A stretch of DNA of 64,000 bases from Paenibacillus sp. JQZ6Y-1 (GTDB taxonomy: Bacteria > Bacillota > Bacilli > Paenibacillales > Paenibacillaceae): NCBI RefSeq assembly GCF_040719145.1, contig NZ_JBFDUZ010000001.1, forward strand, positions 3,185,548 to 3,249,547, read 5' to 3'. The notes under the pieces were generated by a model. It saw only the letters and a program-made list of their open reading frames with translations. It made no database searches and was not told where the DNA came from. The position numbers and the translations under genes are program-made. Within the stretch, counting starts at the first letter, position 1, and every line of letters begins with the position of its first letter. Shown here one piece after another: positions 47,189 to 58,167 of the stretch.

Positions 47189-49603
47189 TTATGATACGCC
47201 TTGCATACGGGAAATCATCCATGAAGTCAATTGCGGCAGATCACTTTCACATAACATATATTCCATCTCAGCCAGCTCGCCAAGCTCCCGGTACAGCTGT
47301 GAGCTGTGTAGTGGACGTTTCGCTGGAGCTGTATTCATCTGTACGGTGCCATTTTGGCGGACAATGAACTCCAACTCCTCGAACACATCCAGCATCATTT
47401 GTACCATGCGTACCGAGCTGGACGTTTTTTGACTCAGGTAAGGAACAAGCTTACTCTCGTCCGACATGTGCTGACTGCTTTTGGAAAGCCAGCCGTAGAT
47501 CAGCTTGAAGATGTCGCGGTCGGGAATTTGCAGCCGTTCCTGCTGGTTCGGCGGGTCATGCAGCAAAATGATATTTTCCAGCGATGTGAATGTGGTAAAC
47601 ATATGATCCAACTGCTGAATATGCGCCGGTAATGATAACAGACATAATGTGCGTATGGCTTCTGCCCCATGCTGTATGGAGACATGATTGCAAGCCGCAA
47701 TATCAACCTGTCTATCATAACCCCAAAGGGATACATCAGACAATTGGCTTTTTAAAGTTTCGGCACGTTTTTCATCGCAAAGGACACCAAGCTGCCCACT
47801 TTCCACTGCCATATAACGCGACCATTTGCTGCGAATCTGCTGCAAATTGCGATCCCATTGCCCAGAACCGCGTCGATCCCACACCTGTAAGCCCGGCACA
47901 GCAAGGTCCTGCACCATCAGCTGCGGCTTGCGATTGCCACGCCATTCGTTGATACTCGTCTCTGCGAGTACATCAATCACATCGCCCTCACTCAGCAGCT
48001 CTGCTAGCTCTCCTTTGCCAAATGCCACACCTTCGATCATGCTACCGTCTTGCTCTACCACGAGTCGCAAATGATCCGATGTTTTACCAATCGCTTTTGC
48101 CTGCGAAACGGTAACGCCACGCAGCACGATTTTGGGTAGCGGGTTGTTCATCCCAAACGGAGCTAACCGATCCAGTTCCTCCACTGCTGCTAGTGTCAGC
48201 TGATCAATGCGACCTTCGTAGTCGGCTTCCGTTTGCGGAATCAAGTCTTCCTCTGTCAGCAGAGTAGCAGCACGCTCATTTAGCTTACGACGGAAGGCAT
48301 CCAGCTGATCTCTATGTAGGCTCATACCGGCAGCCGATGGATGTCCGCCAAAATGATCCAATACATCTTCACAATCCAGCAGCGCACGATAGATATCATA
48401 GCCTGCAATCGAACGAGCAGAGCCTTTGCTCATTCCCGTTTCAGGATTAATGCCTAATACGATGGTTGGGCGATAGTAGCGATCCAGCAGCTTAGAGGCA
48501 ACAATACCAACCACGCCCGGATTCCAACCTTCACCCGCTACCACAATCACATCAGGAACACCGCGTGGATACTGATCTTTTTCCGATTCCAGCATCGCAA
48601 TCGCTTCCTGCACCATTCGATTGACCAGTTCCTGACGAGACTTGTTGAGTTGATCCAGCTCAAAGGAAATCCGATCCGCCAGACTCATATTTTCTGTAGT
48701 CAGCAGCTCGACCGCTCGGCTAGCATGCTCCATCCGCCCACTCGCATTAATACGCGGTGCCATGGCAAAGGCAATACTGGTTGCCGACATTTGCGACGGA
48801 TCGATAGCTGCGATATTCATCAGCGCCCGCACACCGGGAAACGCACTGTTTTTCATATGCTCTACACCGATACGTACCATCATCCGATTCTCGTCTTCCA
48901 GCGGCATCAGATCAGCGACCGTGCCGATTGATACAATTTCCAGCCATGCTTCCGGCACGTTATCCATACCGAGCAGTGCCTGAGCCAGCTTGTACGCGAC
49001 CCCAACACCAGCCAGTCCCTTGAATGGATACTTACAATACGGCAGCTTCGGATTCACCAGTGCAACCGCCTGTGGCAATTCAGCTGGTGGTTCGTGGTGA
49101 TCTGTTACAACTACGTCGATACCGAGATCATTCGCGTGTGCAATCTGCTCCACTGCGCTAATCCCGGTATCCACCGTTATAATGAGCGTGATGCCCTGCA
49201 CATGTGCCTGATCCAGCGCATGGTTATGCAGCCCATAGCCTTCTTTGGAACGATGCGGAATATACATATCAAAATCGGCATGCAAATGACGTAGCAGCTG
49301 GATCATCAGCGACGTGCTAGATACACCATCTGCATCATAATCGCCATAAATCCAAATTTTCTCTCTGCGCTCCAGTGCTAATCGAATCCGATCGACCGCT
49401 TCCTGCATACCTGCTAATAGAAACGGATCATGGCTCGCCGTACGGCTACCTTCTAGAAAGGCTTCGGCTTCCGAAACAGTCGTGTAGCCGCGACCGCTCA
49501 ACAAGGCTGCGGTCAACGGAGCAATACCTAATTCACGGCTAAGCTGCTGTGCAGCCTGCTGATCCGGTGTCGTCACATTCCAGTGATATTGTGAATGAAT
49601 CAT
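47189..49603 (-). CDS. recJ: single-stranded-DNA-specific 5'-3' exonuclease RecJ
   Basis: 804 aa. The DHH phosphoesterase core has GDYDADGVSSTSLMI and VVTDHHEPP (metal ligands). The DHHA1 domain has NPGVVGIVASKLLDRYYRPTIVL and GKGSARSIAGYD-like SKGSARS, followed by HFGGHPSAAGMSL. An OB domain follows, then a C-terminal extension of over 200 residues typical of Bacillales RecJ. The ATG at 49603 has GAAGGAGG upstream. It sits between the CDF-type gene and apt, 12 bp and 25 bp away. Confidence 0.95.
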   Translation of the reverse strand: MIHSQYHWNVTTPDQQAAQQLSRELGIAPLTAALLSGRGYTTVSEAEAFLEGSRTASHDPFLLAGMQEAVDRIRLALERREKIWIYGDYDADGVSSTSLMIQLLRHLHADFDMYIPHRSKEGYGLHNHALDQAHVQGITLIITVDTGISAVEQIAHANDLGIDVVVTDHHEPPAELPQAVALVNPKLPYCKYPFKGLAGVGVAYKLAQALLGMDNVPEAWLEIVSIGTVADLMPLEDENRMMVRIGVEHMKNSAFPGVRALMNIAAIDPSQMSATSIAFAMAPRINASGRMEHASRAVELLTTENMSLADRISFELDQLNKSRQELVNRMVQEAIAMLESEKDQYPRGVPDVIVVAGEGWNPGVVGIVASKLLDRYYRPTIVLGINPETGMSKGSARSIAGYDIYRALLDCEDVLDHFGGHPSAAGMSLHRDQLDAFRRKLNERAATLLTEEDLIPQTEADYEGRIDQLTLAAVEELDRLAPFGMNNPLPKIVLRGVTVSQAKAIGKTSDHLRLVVEQDGSMIEGVAFGKGELAELLSEGDVIDVLAETSINEWRGNRKPQLMVQDLAVPGLQVWDRRGSGQWDRNLQQIRSKWSRYMAVESGQLGVLCDEKRAETLKSQLSDVSLWGYDRQVDIAACNHVSIQHGAEAIRTLCLLSLPAHIQQLDHMFTTFTSLENIILLHDPPNQQERLQIPDRDIFKLIYGWLSKSSQHMSDESKLVPYLSQKTSSSVRMVQMMLDVFEELEFIVRQNGTVQMNTAPAKRPLHSSQLYRELGELAEMEYMLCESDLPQLTSWMISRMQGVS

Positions 49604-49615
49604 GATGTTCCTCCT

Positions 49616-50590
49616 TCAGTGAAGCATTCCGTCTCCTGAGCGTCCTTCGCTACGAGTCCATTCGTAGTTGGACTTGTACGGATAACCGCCATTGTACGGG
49701 ACAACCTGTACATGGACATGGCTAACGTGGGTAAATCGAGTCAAAAGTAGATTTTTGGCATAATCGGCAATCTCGGCAGCTGCCTGCACGGTAATCTGTG
49801 GATTCACGCCGATCACCAGCTCAATATGCACGCCATCTTGCTGCTCCTGTGCCTGTAGCTGTTCGACAGTGATCACGCCCTGTACGCGCTGTACCGTCTC
49901 CATATAGTCGCTAGCATCCTGCTGTTCCATCGTATGCACCAACCGCCCATAGATGGACTGACGCGCCAGCACATACCCCTGACGCCACAAAATCATACCT
50001 ACGATAATCGCTGAGATCGGCTGTACATAATACAGTCGGTCCTGCTGCAATTCGAGCGCAGCAATTGTACCGAGCAATCCTGCCAGTACGACAATCGAGC
50101 AGTACAACGAATAGCGGTGGGTATCTACCATTTCCGTCAATGTGGTACTGTTCATTTTGCTCACATACCGATAGCGATACCGAAATATACCTTCATTCAC
50201 CGCCATCGCCAAAAATACAAGTACAATCGCAAATGGCTTCGGTTCTGCCATTTCGTCTGCCATCATATCGCGAATCGCCGAAATGGCAATCTCTAGACCA
50301 CCAAGCAACAGCAGCACAGTCATCACCATATGAGCAAAAGGCGCACCTGTACTGCCACTTCCCGATGATACCTCAACCGGTTGCCGTCTACGCGCTCGCT
50401 GATGATCCTGTCCAAATACACGATCAGTCAATTGGCGAGCTGTTGCTGCCGCCGTATATAACGCATCTCCGATCAGCGCCTTATTCATGGCAAGGTATCC
50501 GGTTACACCTTTCACGATTGCCAGAAGCAAACCAGTTAACAGCGATGTCCAAAATACCTTTTCCTGCTGCCGGACAAACTTATTCTCCAT
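49616..50590 (-). CDS. CDF-type cation transporter homologue with degenerate metal site
   Basis: 324 aa with the cation diffusion facilitator layout: about five to six TM helices and a C-terminal ferredoxin-like domain (VQGVITVEQLQAQEQQDGVHIELVIGVNP). I chose the ATG at 50590 (AGGAGG upstream). In TM2 the usual metal-binding acidic/His pair is reduced to GDALYTAAATA (one Asp kept). In TM5 the HxxxD is THRYSLY, with Leu in place of Asp. Metal transport by the standard route is therefore doubtful. A Ser/Gly/Arg-rich loop follows TM2. It lies between secF and recJ, in the position of yrvC/yrvD of B. subtilis. Confidence 0.82.
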   Translation of the reverse strand: MENKFVRQQEKVFWTSLLTGLLLAIVKGVTGYLAMNKALIGDALYTAAATARQLTDRVFGQDHQRARRRQPVEVSSGSGSTGAPFAHMVMTVLLLLGGLEIAISAIRDMMADEMAEPKPFAIVLVFLAMAVNEGIFRYRYRYVSKMNSTTLTEMVDTHRYSLYCSIVVLAGLLGTIAALELQQDRLYYVQPISAIIVGMILWRQGYVLARQSIYGRLVHTMEQQDASDYMETVQRVQGVITVEQLQAQEQQDGVHIELVIGVNPQITVQAAAEIADYAKNLLLTRFTHVSHVHVQVVPYNGGYPYKSNYEWTRSEGRSGDGMLH

Positions 50591-50612
50591 TGCGTTCCTC
50601 CTAAGACGAAAG

Positions 50613-50642
50613 GAAGCCGCGTCAATAGCTGGACGCGGCTTC
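50613..50642 (-). repeat. intercistronic stem-loop between secF and the CDF gene
   Basis: A perfect 11-bp inverted repeat GAAGCCGCGTC/GACGCGGCTTC with an 8-nt loop. Only CCTTTC follows on the minus strand, so it is more likely an RNA-processing or stability hairpin, or a partial terminator, than a full stop. Confidence 0.6.
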
Positions 50643-50663
50643 AACAATCGAAAGCTTACAGGT

Positions 50664-51572
50664 TTACGCCGGGTTCGACGCTTTTTTCGCTTTTGGCTTT
50701 TGTTTATTTTTCAGTACCAGCCAGAGCGGACTCGCGATAAAGATCGAGGAGTACGCACCAAATGCCAGACCGATCATCATAGCAAGTGAGAACATACGAA
50801 TCGACTCACTACCCATGATGAACAGGAACAGACACGCGATAAATACAGTCAGTACGGTATTCAGGGAACGGGTCATGGTCTGAGAAATACTTTTGTTAAC
50901 AATGGTAGCTACATCGCTGCCTTTTTTCTGCTTCGAGAATCTCAAATTCTCACGAATACGGTCAAAGATAACGATCGTATCGTTCAGCGAGTAACCAATA
51001 ATGGTCAGTACCGCTGTAATAAAGGTCAGATCGACTTCCAAGCGGAAGATTGAGAAGACCGAGATGACGAGAAACGCATCATGCAGCAATGCTACAACAG
51101 ATGCAACCGCAAACCGCCATTCAAAACGAATCGTTACGTAAATGATAATACCGATACTGGCAAGCAGTACGGCATAGATCGCGTTACGCTCCAACTCTTT
51201 GGCAATTGCCGGATCAACGGTATTTACTTCAAAGGAAGCGCCGCTATCCAGTTGCTTGGTGAATGCTTCTTTCAGCTGATTTTCCTGCGTATCCGTCAAT
51301 ACTGTTTCGAAACGGATCGACATTTTGCCGCCGCTACCAATATTGATACTTGGATCATTAGAGAAATTCAGTTTATCGACCACAGGCTGAACTTCTGCCT
51401 CTGTCAATTGCTTGGTTAATGTAATATCCACATTGGAACCGGAACGGAAGTCAACGCCATAATTTAAACCGAGCGTTGCCAGTGAAATAATACCGGCAAT
51501 GGTCACAATAATGGAGAATGTGTAGAAATACTTGCTCAGCTTAACAAAATCATAATTCCATTTAAAGCGCAT
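50664..51572 (-). CDS. secF: protein translocase subunit SecF
   Basis: 302-aa membrane subunit of the SecDF complex that uses the proton gradient to pull exported proteins out of SecYEG. Features: GLNYGVDFRSGSNVDI near the start, the TM2-5 region with YSLNDTIVIFDRIREN (the family D/N-T-I-V-x-FDRIREN motif) and NTVLTVFIACLFLF. I chose the ATG at 51572 (AAGGAG upstream). It overlaps the end of secD by 11 bp. SecD and SecF are separate genes here. Confidence 0.96.
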   Translation of the reverse strand: MRFKWNYDFVKLSKYFYTFSIIVTIAGIISLATLGLNYGVDFRSGSNVDITLTKQLTEAEVQPVVDKLNFSNDPSINIGSGGKMSIRFETVLTDTQENQLKEAFTKQLDSGASFEVNTVDPAIAKELERNAIYAVLLASIGIIIYVTIRFEWRFAVASVVALLHDAFLVISVFSIFRLEVDLTFITAVLTIIGYSLNDTIVIFDRIRENLRFSKQKKGSDVATIVNKSISQTMTRSLNTVLTVFIACLFLFIMGSESIRMFSLAMMIGLAFGAYSSIFIASPLWLVLKNKQKPKAKKASNPA

Positions 51573-53028
51573 TGCGTTCACTCTCCTTTACGCCGAAATA
51601 CTCCGGTTTGTCGATCAGTCTTCCCTTAACAAGTAGGGACAACAGATAACGGGAGAAGAACAAGTTACTTGCAATACTTACGATAATGTTAAAGATCAGA
51701 ACGAGGGCAAAACCACGTACTGCACCTGTACCCAGACCGAACATAACCGCGGCTGCGATAATCGTAGTCAACTGGGCATCCATAACCGTACCAAAGGAGC
51801 TGCGGCTACCGGATTTGAATGCGGACGAGATGCTCTTGCCGTTAATGATCTCATCCTTGATCCGTTCAAATGTAATGATATTGGCATCGACGGCCATCCC
51901 GACCCCTAATATGAAGGCGGCAATACCCGGCAATGTCAGTGTAAAGTCACCAGCGATAAAGATCATCAATGTCAGCCAGATGTACACGATAATACAGAAA
52001 CCGGAGATCAGACCCGGTACACGGTATACAAGAACCATGAACAACAGAATGACGATGGATGCAGCGATACCTGCACGCAGTGTATCTGTCAAAGATTGCT
52101 GACCCAGCGAAGCGCCAACACTTTGCGAATACACTTCTGTCAGTTTCAGTGGCAGTGCGCCCAGATTGATCTGGTCTTTTAGCTGCTGTGCTTCCTCGTT
52201 AGTATAGTTACCAGAGATACTTGCCGTACCATCTGTCAGCTCTGCACGTACAATCGGTGCAGACAACAGAGTATCATTCAGGAAAATTGCCAGCGGCTGA
52301 TTGATCAGACGTTTGGTGATTTCCGCGAATTTGTCGGCGTCTTTGACTTGAATCGTAATTTGAGGCTGATTCAAGGAATCATAGGAAACAGCTGCGCCGT
52401 TCTCCTTGAAATCGTCCCCTTTAAGTTCCACTTTACAATATACTTTCAATGGATCTTCATTGGCATAAGTATCGGACGTAGCAGATGAAGTGACACCTGG
52501 ACTCGGCGTAACCTCTACTGCCGGTGTCGATTCCGCACTTTGTGTCGTTACCGTGTTGCTGTCGGAATTGCTCTTACTGTCTGCAGATCCGCTCGATTTG
52601 CTTGTTGTGTTACTGCTTTTTTCCGTGGACGACGTTGACTTGTCCGAGGACTTTTGGCTGGAAGTATCGGTCGAGCATCCAGACATACTGCGGAACGTCA
52701 ACTCTGCCGGTTCCTTCATCGTTTGGCGAACGGTAGCTTCATCCGTTACACCGGCGATGCGAAGGCGAATCCGGTCGGTTCCTTCCGTGGTAATCTCGGG
52801 CTCACTTGTACCGAGCGCATTCGCGCGCTGCTCCAGACTTTTTGCAGTCTGAATCAGGGATTCCCTAGTGACTGCTTCCCCTTGCGTGGTTGGCGTAGCC
52901 TGATACAAAATCTCAAAACCGCCTTTAAGATCCAATCCCAAACGGATGTCTTTAAACAGCGGGGTCGTTGCGCCGATAATGCCGGCTACGACCAGTATGA
53001 CGACTACGAAACTGATGACTCTTTTCAT
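51562..53028 (-). CDS. secD: protein translocase subunit SecD with Ser-rich insertion
   Basis: 488 aa. TM1 (residues 4-24) is followed by IRLGLDLKGGFEILYQ (family DLxGG motif), the P1 extracytoplasmic domain, then TM2-6 with GVGMAVDANIITFERIKDEI and GFALVLIFNIIVSIASNLFF. Residues about 117-192 are a low-complexity insertion almost entirely of Ser/Thr/Lys/Asp/Asn, bounded by Cys118 and Cys198. This is not part of the usual SecD. The start at 53028 (MKRVISFVV) fits the family. comN lies upstream. Confidence 0.95.
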   Translation of the reverse strand: MKRVISFVVVILVVAGIIGATTPLFKDIRLGLDLKGGFEILYQATPTTQGEAVTRESLIQTAKSLEQRANALGTSEPEITTEGTDRIRLRIAGVTDEATVRQTMKEPAELTFRSMSGCSTDTSSQKSSDKSTSSTEKSSNTTSKSSGSADSKSNSDSNTVTTQSAESTPAVEVTPSPGVTSSATSDTYANEDPLKVYCKVELKGDDFKENGAAVSYDSLNQPQITIQVKDADKFAEITKRLINQPLAIFLNDTLLSAPIVRAELTDGTASISGNYTNEEAQQLKDQINLGALPLKLTEVYSQSVGASLGQQSLTDTLRAGIAASIVILLFMVLVYRVPGLISGFCIIVYIWLTLMIFIAGDFTLTLPGIAAFILGVGMAVDANIITFERIKDEIINGKSISSAFKSGSRSSFGTVMDAQLTTIIAAAVMFGLGTGAVRGFALVLIFNIIVSIASNLFFSRYLLSLLVKGRLIDKPEYFGVKESERNAL

Positions 53029-53259
53029 CCCGTATGTGGTTCCCCTTTCATTCTCAATATTCCTATTATATCGGTGACACAAATGACAGTCAATTTACCG
53101 GTGGTCGACAAAACAAACAAGCTGATGCCAGTAAAACACCGGCCCCAGCTTCCCATTGGTCCAATGAATTTGCTTATCCTGATGTGAACAAAATCTTACA
53201 ATTCCCGGTCGTCTCACTGCTGACCGCTATCCGTCACGTTTCCCCCTTACCGTACGGTA

Positions 53260-53517
53260 TTACCATTTTTCCGCTTCTTTATACGAGGACATTGTGAGAT
53301 AATTCATCAGCTGATTGGGCTTCATCGACAAAATATCGTTGACCAGCGCATACAACCGCGGCATTCCCTGCTTTTCATACTTGCTGTTCAGGCAATCCCA
53401 TAATTCCTCGGAAGTAATCTGCTCATAGCCGAGCATTTTGAACTCTTCGATCTTGCTTTGGCATAGCGAGTCGATCAGTTCCGTCAGCTCTGCATTGCTC
53501 ATTTCATCCATGTCCAC
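53260..53517 (-). CDS. comN: post-transcriptional regulator ComN-like
   Basis: 85-aa small helical protein of the ComN (YrzD) family. In B. subtilis it acts on comE mRNA and interacts with DivIVA. Sequence features: a short acidic N-terminus (MDMDEMSNAELTELIDSLC), then ELWDCLNSKYEKQGMPRLYALVNDILSMKPNQLMNYLTM. It is a GTG start at 53517 or ATG at 53511, with GGAAGG upstream. It lies just before secD, as in B. subtilis. A perfect 12-bp palindrome TACCGTACGGTA follows its stop. Confidence 0.88.
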   Translation of the reverse strand: MDMDEMSNAELTELIDSLCQSKIEEFKMLGYEQITSEELWDCLNSKYEKQGMPRLYALVNDILSMKPNQLMNYLTMSSYKEAEKW

Positions 53518-53688
53518 CAGCTACCTTCCTGTAATAAGCTTCAAAATCGCGTTCTGTTCACATTGACCGCTGCCGGATCATCTCCTTGTCCAGCGCACAA
53601 TACACCCTGTACCTTTCGGCAGGGAAATGGCGAATTCCTGCTATTGTTCATAAACTTTACATATAAAAATCAGGAATGTGCACTCCTT

Positions 53689-55020
53689 TTAAGGAATCAG
53701 CACATATACGACGTACAAGGAAGCTATAAAGAGCGATACCAAGGTCAATGGCAACCCAATACGCAGAAACTCTACATACCGCAGTCGCTGATTCTCGCGT
53801 TCAGCCATGGATGCTGCGATCAGACCAGCTGCGGAGCCGAGTAAGGTTCCACTGCCTCCGATGCCCGCACCGAGCGCTAGCGCCCACCAGATCGGATGAA
53901 GCACACTCACTGATTCCGCATCCATCTGTACACCCGTTTCCTGTACTAGCGGAATCATGACCGCAATCCACGGCATATGATCCATCGCCATCGACAGCAG
54001 CCCAGTAATCCATAGCAAAATCAGCGCAATCCATGTCATACTGCCATTGGTCAACTCAATTAGCGCTGTCGCTCCAGTCGTGATCCAGCCGGATTGTACA
54101 AGTCCACTTGCAATAATGAACAATCCGGCAAAAAAGAGCAAGGTTCCCCATTCCAGCTGCTTCATCATGGCACCTGTTCGGATGCCTGCCAGCATTCCCA
54201 GCGGCAGGATCACTACCGCACCAGCTGCGGCAATCCAGCCCGGCTTCCATCCAAGCGAAGGCGCCACAATCAATAAGAGTATGGTCAATACAAATACTGC
54301 CAGAATCGCTTCCCGACTTCCTCGCCGCGCCTTCTTCTGCTCCTCCTGCGGATGGATGATATTCCAATCCTTCGGTTGCAGCATCAACGGCTGAAAACGC
54401 AGACTTTTATAATAAACAAGCCAAATGAACAACATTTGAATAACGAGCAGCAAGGCAATAATCGGACCTAACACTTCAATAAATGTCATAAACGTCAATT
54501 GCGGATTGGCAGTACCGATCCACATATTACTAGCATGGCCGACAAGCGTCGCTGTTGCCGCCGTATTGCTAACCAGCACCGCTCCAATCAGAAACGGAGC
54601 TACTGGCAAACGGCATTCCTTAGCGGTAGATAACAGGATCGGTACAAGCAGTAGCATCGTTGATACTGGATCTAATAATGCTGAACACAACGCTGTTACG
54701 ACCATAAGCCAAATGAACATCCATGCTGGGCGCCCACCACTTATCCGTAGCACAAGCACCACGAAGCGGTGAATCCAGCCACTGCGTCCAAGCACCGCCG
54801 ATAGGATCATCATTCCTGTCCATAGTAGCAGCGTATCCCATTGGATATCCATCCATATCCGATTCCAGCCTGCGATACCGAGCAGGAGAAACAACACCGC
54901 TGTCACAATCGCAATCAACGCTCGATTCCATTGATCCGTCATCCACAACACATAGGCTACTAGAAATAATAGTATCGCCACCGTAGGCTGCCAGCTCATC
55001 ATCGCTTCTGTCATCTGCAT
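53689..55020 (-). CDS. ArsB/NhaD-type ion transporter family protein
   Basis: 443-aa membrane protein of the IT superfamily with about 11-12 TM helices. Markers are DTLLLWTGMMILSAVLGRSG, LLDPVSTMLLLVP (conserved DPVTT-like region) and SNTAATATLVGHASNMWIG, plus SMAMDHMPWIAVMIP and GGSGTLLGSAAG in the second half. Substrates in this family include arsenite, Na+ and organic anions; none can be assigned. There is no arsR or arsC nearby, so arsenite is not supported. The ATG at 55020 has AAAGGATGA upstream. Confidence 0.82.
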   Translation of the reverse strand: MQMTEAMMSWQPTVAILLFLVAYVLWMTDQWNRALIAIVTAVLFLLLGIAGWNRIWMDIQWDTLLLWTGMMILSAVLGRSGWIHRFVVLVLRISGGRPAWMFIWLMVVTALCSALLDPVSTMLLLVPILLSTAKECRLPVAPFLIGAVLVSNTAATATLVGHASNMWIGTANPQLTFMTFIEVLGPIIALLLVIQMLFIWLVYYKSLRFQPLMLQPKDWNIIHPQEEQKKARRGSREAILAVFVLTILLLIVAPSLGWKPGWIAAAGAVVILPLGMLAGIRTGAMMKQLEWGTLLFFAGLFIIASGLVQSGWITTGATALIELTNGSMTWIALILLWITGLLSMAMDHMPWIAVMIPLVQETGVQMDAESVSVLHPIWWALALGAGIGGSGTLLGSAAGLIAASMAERENQRLRYVEFLRIGLPLTLVSLFIASLYVVYVLIP

Positions 55021-55133
55021 GGAATCATCCTTTCCGCTATTTGTGATTTATCAATCATGACGCAGCCTGTCCCTATCGTGTATATCGCTATATATCCATT
55101 CATCCACATTTACGATTGATAGTAGCTGCAATC

Positions 55134-55165
55134 AAAATAAAAGGACCTCGCCGAGGCGCAGGTCC
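55134..55165 (-). terminator. Rho-independent terminator after yajC
   Basis: GGACCT/AGGTCC stem with an inner GC pair set, followed on the minus strand by TTTTATTTT. Confidence 0.82.
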
Positions 55166-55248
55166 GCTTATCTGTTACATGGTTGTCTTTTGCTTATGCT
55201 GAATACCTGTCGAGACTTCATATCGTTGGCATTCAGCAAAGAGGGAAA

Positions 55249-55569
55249 TTAGGCTTTTGCAGCCGGAGCAACTGTTTCTTTTGCAGTAGAATGGCTGATT
55301 GCTGAACGATCAAACGTCAGCTTCGTTACATCATTCACACGCAGAACGACGATATCGTCTGTGATTTCAACGATGGTGCCGTGTAGTCCACCGATAGTTA
55401 CCACTTTATCGCCTTTGGACAGCGTATTCAGCATTTGATTACGTTGCTTTTGCTTTTTTTGTTGCGGACGAATTAGTAGGAAGTAAAATACAACAAACAT
55501 CAATACGAATGGCAGAATCGCTCCCACCAGATTACCTGTACCGCCAGTAGAAGCAGCTAAGTTAAACAT
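55249..55569 (-). CDS. yajC: preprotein translocase auxiliary subunit YajC
   Basis: 106 aa. One TM helix (LVGAILPFVLMFVVFYFLLI) is followed by RPQQKKQKQRNQML and a small cytosolic domain with GDKVVTIGGLHGTIVEITDD. In E. coli YajC joins SecDF. It lies after tgt, the conserved Bacillales order. Confidence 0.95.
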   Translation of the reverse strand: MFNLAASTGGTGNLVGAILPFVLMFVVFYFLLIRPQQKKQKQRNQMLNTLSKGDKVVTIGGLHGTIVEITDDIVVLRVNDVTKLTFDRSAISHSTAKETVAPAAKA

Positions 55570-55670
55570 GGTATTTCCCCCTTATTAAAATATAAACCGG
55601 AAGCCGGTTGCCCGGCACCCGTTGTGTTTCTGCTGCAATGGCTTACGTTTAGAATACGCGTAGTGCTGTA

Positions 55671-56969
<1,299 letters not shown>

Positions 56970-56983
56970 TCAAAGTCGAACCA

Positions 56984-57028
56984 CAAAAAAACAAGGTGGC
57001 ACCGACATTTTATTATACCGGAGCCACC
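56984..57028 (-). terminator. Rho-independent terminator between queA and tgt
   Basis: On the minus strand GGTGGCTCCG/CGGTGCCACC (one mismatch) with a 14-nt loop is followed by TTG and T7. It indicates that tgt has its own promoter in the 320-bp gap. Confidence 0.8.
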
Positions 57029-57131
57029 CTATTTCGCACAAGCTATGTTTATCTGAATATATCAATTTCAATGTCCACTTCGACATTGATTTCAGCAGCT
57101 TCTGCCTACTACCCTGTTATACTCCTAGCAA

Positions 57132-58160
57132 TCAATAAATAAACATCGCATCGCCAAAGCTAAAGAACCGATATTCTCGCTCAATCGCCTCGTGATACGC
57201 CGCCATAATATGATCTCGTCCTGCCAATGCACTGACCAGCATCACCAGCGTCGATTTAGGCAAATGGAAGTTGGTAATCATCGCATCCACCAGACCAAAG
57301 GTATGACCCGGATAAATGAAAATCTGCGTCCAGCCGCTTGTCGCTTCCAGCGGTTTACCAGCAAAGTCCCGTGCTACCGTTTCCAGCGTACGTGCCGAAG
57401 TGGTACCGACCGCTACAATACGCCCGCCACGTGCTTTTGTTTCATTGATCAGTGTTGCTGTTTCGGCAGGTAGGGAATAATACTCCTCATGCATCACATG
57501 ATCCTCTACCGTCTCCACGCTCATCGGACGAAACGTGCCCAGTCCCACATGCAGTGTCACAAAGCCTACCGACACGCCTTTAGCACGAATCTGATCCAAC
57601 AGCTCTGTCGTAAAGTGAAGCCCTGCTGTCGGAGCAGCTGCTGAGCCTTCATTTTTGGCATACACCGTCTGATAACGCTCACGGTCATCCAATGTTTCCT
57701 TAATGTAAGGAGGCAATGGCATTTCACCCAGTCGATCGAGAATCTCTTGGAAAATCCCTTCATAGCGGAACGACAGGACACGCATTCCCATATCGCCTTC
57801 TTCTTCAATCACTGCTTCCAGCTCATCACTAAAATGAATAACAGCGCCGGGCTTGATCTTTTTACCCGGTTTCACCAGCGCTTCCCAGCGGTCGCCTTCC
57901 AATTGGGTTAGCAGTAAAATCTCTGCCTTCGCGCCCGTATCCTTTTTCGTACCAAACAGACGAGCCGGAATCACACGCGTATCGTTCAGAATCAGCGTAT
58001 CGCCTTCATGCAAATAATTCAAAATATCACCAAAATGCTCATGTCGCGTTTCGCCGCTTTGTTTGTTCAGCGTCAGCAAACGTGATGCTGTTCTGTCTTT
58101 GAGTGGAACCTGTGCAATCAGACGTTCCGGTAATTCAAAATCATATACATCTACTTTCAT
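57132..58160 (-). CDS. queA: S-adenosylmethionine:tRNA ribosyltransferase-isomerase
   Basis: 342 aa, converts preQ1-tRNA to epoxyqueuosine-tRNA. It starts [19 protein letters not shown]. Family motifs: [56 protein letters not shown] and the C-terminal [15 protein letters not shown]. Length is normal. It lies 7 bp after the SpoIID-domain gene. Confidence 0.97.
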   Translation of the reverse strand: MKVDVYDFELPERLIAQVPLKDRTASRLLTLNKQSGETRHEHFGDILNYLHEGDTLILNDTRVIPARLFGTKKDTGAKAEILLLTQLEGDRWEALVKPGKKIKPGAVIHFSDELEAVIEEEGDMGMRVLSFRYEGIFQEILDRLGEMPLPPYIKETLDDRERYQTVYAKNEGSAAAPTAGLHFTTELLDQIRAKGVSVGFVTLHVGLGTFRPMSVETVEDHVMHEEYYSLPAETATLINETKARGGRIVAVGTTSARTLETVARDFAGKPLEATSGWTQIFIYPGHTFGLVDAMITNFHLPKSTLVMLVSALAGRDHIMAAYHEAIEREYRFFSFGDAMFIY

Positions 58161-58167
58161 TGTTCAT

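Noticed and set aside
53689..55020. Arsenite efflux pump ArsB
   Set aside because: The fold is of the right superfamily, but no arsR, arsC or arsenic-related gene is nearby, so the substrate is left open.
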